A stretch of 7,572 nucleotides of DNA from positions 1-7,572 of the forward strand of contig CAMBHX010000079.1 of NCBI GenBank assembly GCA_945867285.1, in the 5' to 3' direction. This DNA is from Sulfuricurvum sp. IAE1 (GTDB taxonomy: Bacteria; Campylobacterota; Campylobacteria; Campylobacterales; Sulfurimonadaceae). The position numbers and the translations under genes are program-made. The notes under the pieces were generated by a model, which saw nothing but the letters and a program-made list of their open reading frames with translations, searched no databases and was not told where the DNA came from. The first letter of the stretch is position 1, and each line of letters opens with the position of its first letter. Shown piece by piece: positions 5,765-7,572 of this stretch.

Positions 5765-7570
5765 ATGCAAAAAATTCGTAACATCGCCGTCATCGCACAC
5801 GTTGACCACGGTAAAACCACTCTAGTAGACGGATTGCTCAAGCAATCTGGAACATTCGGTAGCCACGAGCAAGTAGCCGAGAGAGCCATGGACTCTAACG
5901 CTCTTGAAAAAGAGCGGGGGATTACTATTCTTTCCAAAAATACTGCTATTCGTTACGGTGAGTACAAAATCAACGTTATTGATACTCCGGGCCACGCCGA
6001 TTTTGGCGGAGAAGTTGAGCGTGTTTTGAAAATGGTTGACGGGGCATTGATTTTGGTTGATGCTTACGAAGGTGTTATGCCTCAAACCAAGTTCGTTGTT
6101 AAAAAAATGTTGGCGCTTGGACTCAAGCCTATCGTTGTTATCAACAAAATTGATAAACCATCAGCAGACCCTGAGCGTGTAATCGATGAAGTCTTTGACC
6201 TTTTTGTAGCGATGGATGCAACCGAAGATCAGCTTGACTTCCCTATCGTCTATGCAGCTGCTCGTGATGGTATGGCAAAACTTGACATGGCTGATCCTGA
6301 TGGAGACTTCACATGTCTTTTTGATATGATTCTTAATAAAGTTCCTGAGCCTACAGGTGATGCTGAAAATCCAACGCAGTTGCAAGTATTTACTCTTGAT
6401 TATGATAACTATGTAGGTAAGATTGGGATCGCTCGTATTTTCAATGGACGTATTTCAAAAGGGGATAATATCCTTTTGGCAAAAGCGGATGGCGAGATGG
6501 TCAAGGGTAAGATCTCTAAGCTTATTGGCTTTATGGGTCTTAATCGTACTGAGATTCAAACCGCAGAAGCGGGTGATATCGTAGCGCTTGCTGGTATCGA
6601 AACCGTAGATGTTGGTGATACTATTTGTGATCCTAACAATCCTATGCCTCTTGATCCTATGCACGTTGAAGAGCCTACTCTGAATGTTTTCTTCTCGGTT
6701 AATGATTCTCCACTTGCAGGTCAAGAAGGTAAGCACATCACGTCCAACAAAATCCGTGAGCGTCTTGAAGCAGAGATGAACACGAATGTTGCAATGCGTT
6801 GTGAAGTGATCGGTGAAGGTAAATTTATGGTTTCAGGACGTGGTGAGCTTCAAATCACTATTTTGGCTGAAAACATGCGTCGTGAGGGCTTTGAGTTTGG
6901 TATCGGACGCCCAGAAGTTATCATTCGTGAAATCGAAGGGGTCAAATGCGAGCCATTTGAGCACCTCGTTGTTGACCTTCCTCAAGACTTTGCAGGAAGT
7001 ATCATCGAGCGTTTAGGTCGCCGTAAAGCGGAAATGACAGCAATGGTTCCAATGGGAGAGGGCTTTACTCGTGTTGAGTTTGTTATCCCTGCGCGTGGAC
7101 TTATTGGTTTCCGTGGACAGTTTTTGACTGAAACTAAAGGAGAGGGTGTTATGAACCACTCATTCTTGGAGTTCCGTCCTTATACTGCGAGTGGTGTGGA
7201 GAGTCGCCAGTATGGAGCGTTGACTTCTATGGAAGAGGGTGTTACGTTGGCATTCTCGCTTGCAAACTTGCAAGAGCGTGGAGTATTGTTTGTTAATCCT
7301 CAAACAAAAGTATACAAAGGGATGATCGTCGGTGAGCACAGTCGTTCAAACGACCTTGATGTTAACCCGATCAAAGGAAAAGCACAATCAAACGTCCGCT
7401 CTTCTGGAGCAGATGAAGCGATCAAGCTTGTTCCACCTCGTGATATGAACCTTGAGCGTGCGCTTGAGTGGATCGAAGATGATGAGCTTCTTGAAGTAAC
7501 ACCTCTTACAATCCGTATCCGTAAAAAATACTTAGATCCAAACGATCGTAAGCGTTACGCTAAAAAGTAA
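5765..7570 (+). CDS. typA: Ribosome-associated translational GTPase TypA/BipA
   Basis: TypA/BipA is an EF-G-like GTPase that binds the ribosome and is linked to ribosome biogenesis and to growth under cold and other stresses. The 601-residue product is full length (family about 600-610). The G domain is intact. The P-loop AHVDHGKTT lies at 11-19, the switch I region ERGITI at 50-55, DTPGHADF at 73-80, and NKID at 127-130. The G5 segment near 163 reads YAAARDG, where many relatives have YASA; this may be normal for the clade. Beta-barrel domain II follows from about 195. Then come the EF-G III-like part with SGRGELQITILAENMRREG and the V-like part with PARGLIGFRGQFLT. The BipA-specific C-terminal domain ends YLDPNDRKRYAKK. 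The gene is divergent from fliK, has its own TATAAT promoter, and ends 2 bp before the window edge. It is a conserved housekeeping neighbour and is not part of the flagellar transcription unit. Confidence 0.98.
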   Translation: MQKIRNIAVIAHVDHGKTTLVDGLLKQSGTFGSHEQVAERAMDSNALEKERGITILSKNTAIRYGEYKINVIDTPGHADFGGEVERVLKMVDGALILVDAYEGVMPQTKFVVKKMLALGLKPIVVINKIDKPSADPERVIDEVFDLFVAMDATEDQLDFPIVYAAARDGMAKLDMADPDGDFTCLFDMILNKVPEPTGDAENPTQLQVFTLDYDNYVGKIGIARIFNGRISKGDNILLAKADGEMVKGKISKLIGFMGLNRTEIQTAEAGDIVALAGIETVDVGDTICDPNNPMPLDPMHVEEPTLNVFFSVNDSPLAGQEGKHITSNKIRERLEAEMNTNVAMRCEVIGEGKFMVSGRGELQITILAENMRREGFEFGIGRPEVIIREIEGVKCEPFEHLVVDLPQDFAGSIIERLGRRKAEMTAMVPMGEGFTRVEFVIPARGLIGFRGQFLTETKGEGVMNHSFLEFRPYTASGVESRQYGALTSMEEGVTLAFSLANLQERGVLFVNPQTKVYKGMIVGEHSRSNDLDVNPIKGKAQSNVRSSGADEAIKLVPPRDMNLERALEWIEDDELLEVTPLTIRIRKKYLDPNDRKRYAKK

Positions 7571-7572
7571 AT

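Noticed and set aside
1..7572. CRISPR array, tRNA/rRNA genes, insertion sequence or defence system
   Set aside because: No regularly spaced direct repeats, transposase-like frames, tRNA cloverleaf or rRNA-like sequence were seen. Apart from the intergenic gaps, the window is filled by conserved flagellar genes and typA.

Overview
The window is a flagellar hook-assembly locus from a Campylobacterota (epsilonproteobacterial) genome. The sulfur-oxidising Sulfuricurvum/Sulfurimonas branch is my best guess, from protein similarity recalled from memory and the moderate G+C. Everything from the left edge to about 5630 is on the minus strand. The last gene, typA, is on the plus strand and diverges from the flagellar genes.

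In transcription order (right to left) the flagellar genes are fliK (hook-length control, 5630-4170), flgD (hook cap/scaffold, 4154-3477), a 444-residue FlgE-family paralogue (3378-2044), and the major hook protein gene flgE (1964 to the left edge, C-terminus outside the window). fliK and flgD are 15 bp apart and look co-transcribed. A 98-bp gap, mostly a G+C-rich structured island, separates flgD from the paralogue. A 79-bp gap carrying its own promoter separates the paralogue from flgE. As I recall it, Campylobacter jejuni has a similar typA / fliK / flgD / flgE order but keeps its major hook gene elsewhere; here the two FlgE-family genes are neighbours.

Regulation is readable. Both minus-strand promoter regions contain a sigma-54 (RpoN) site with the invariant GG-N10-GC and a TTGCTT -12 half: one 33 bp upstream of the fliK start, one 62 bp upstream of the flgE start. 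This fits the Campylobacterota hierarchy, in which rod/hook genes are switched on by RpoN and the FlgS/FlgR two-component system. The divergent typA gene has instead a TATAAT -10 box, as expected for a housekeeping sigma-70 gene.

Functionally, FlgD caps the growing hook so that FlgE subunits can polymerise, FliK measures hook length and triggers the export switch through FlhB, and the FlgE paralogue is probably a rod/hook-associated structural protein. TypA/BipA is a ribosome-binding GTPase with no direct flagellar role. I see no RNA genes, CRISPR arrays, insertion sequences or prophage. The window is mostly a conserved chromosomal locus. The parts worth a second look are the structured island after flgD, the duplicated 50-residue unit inside FliK, and the paired sigma-54 sites.
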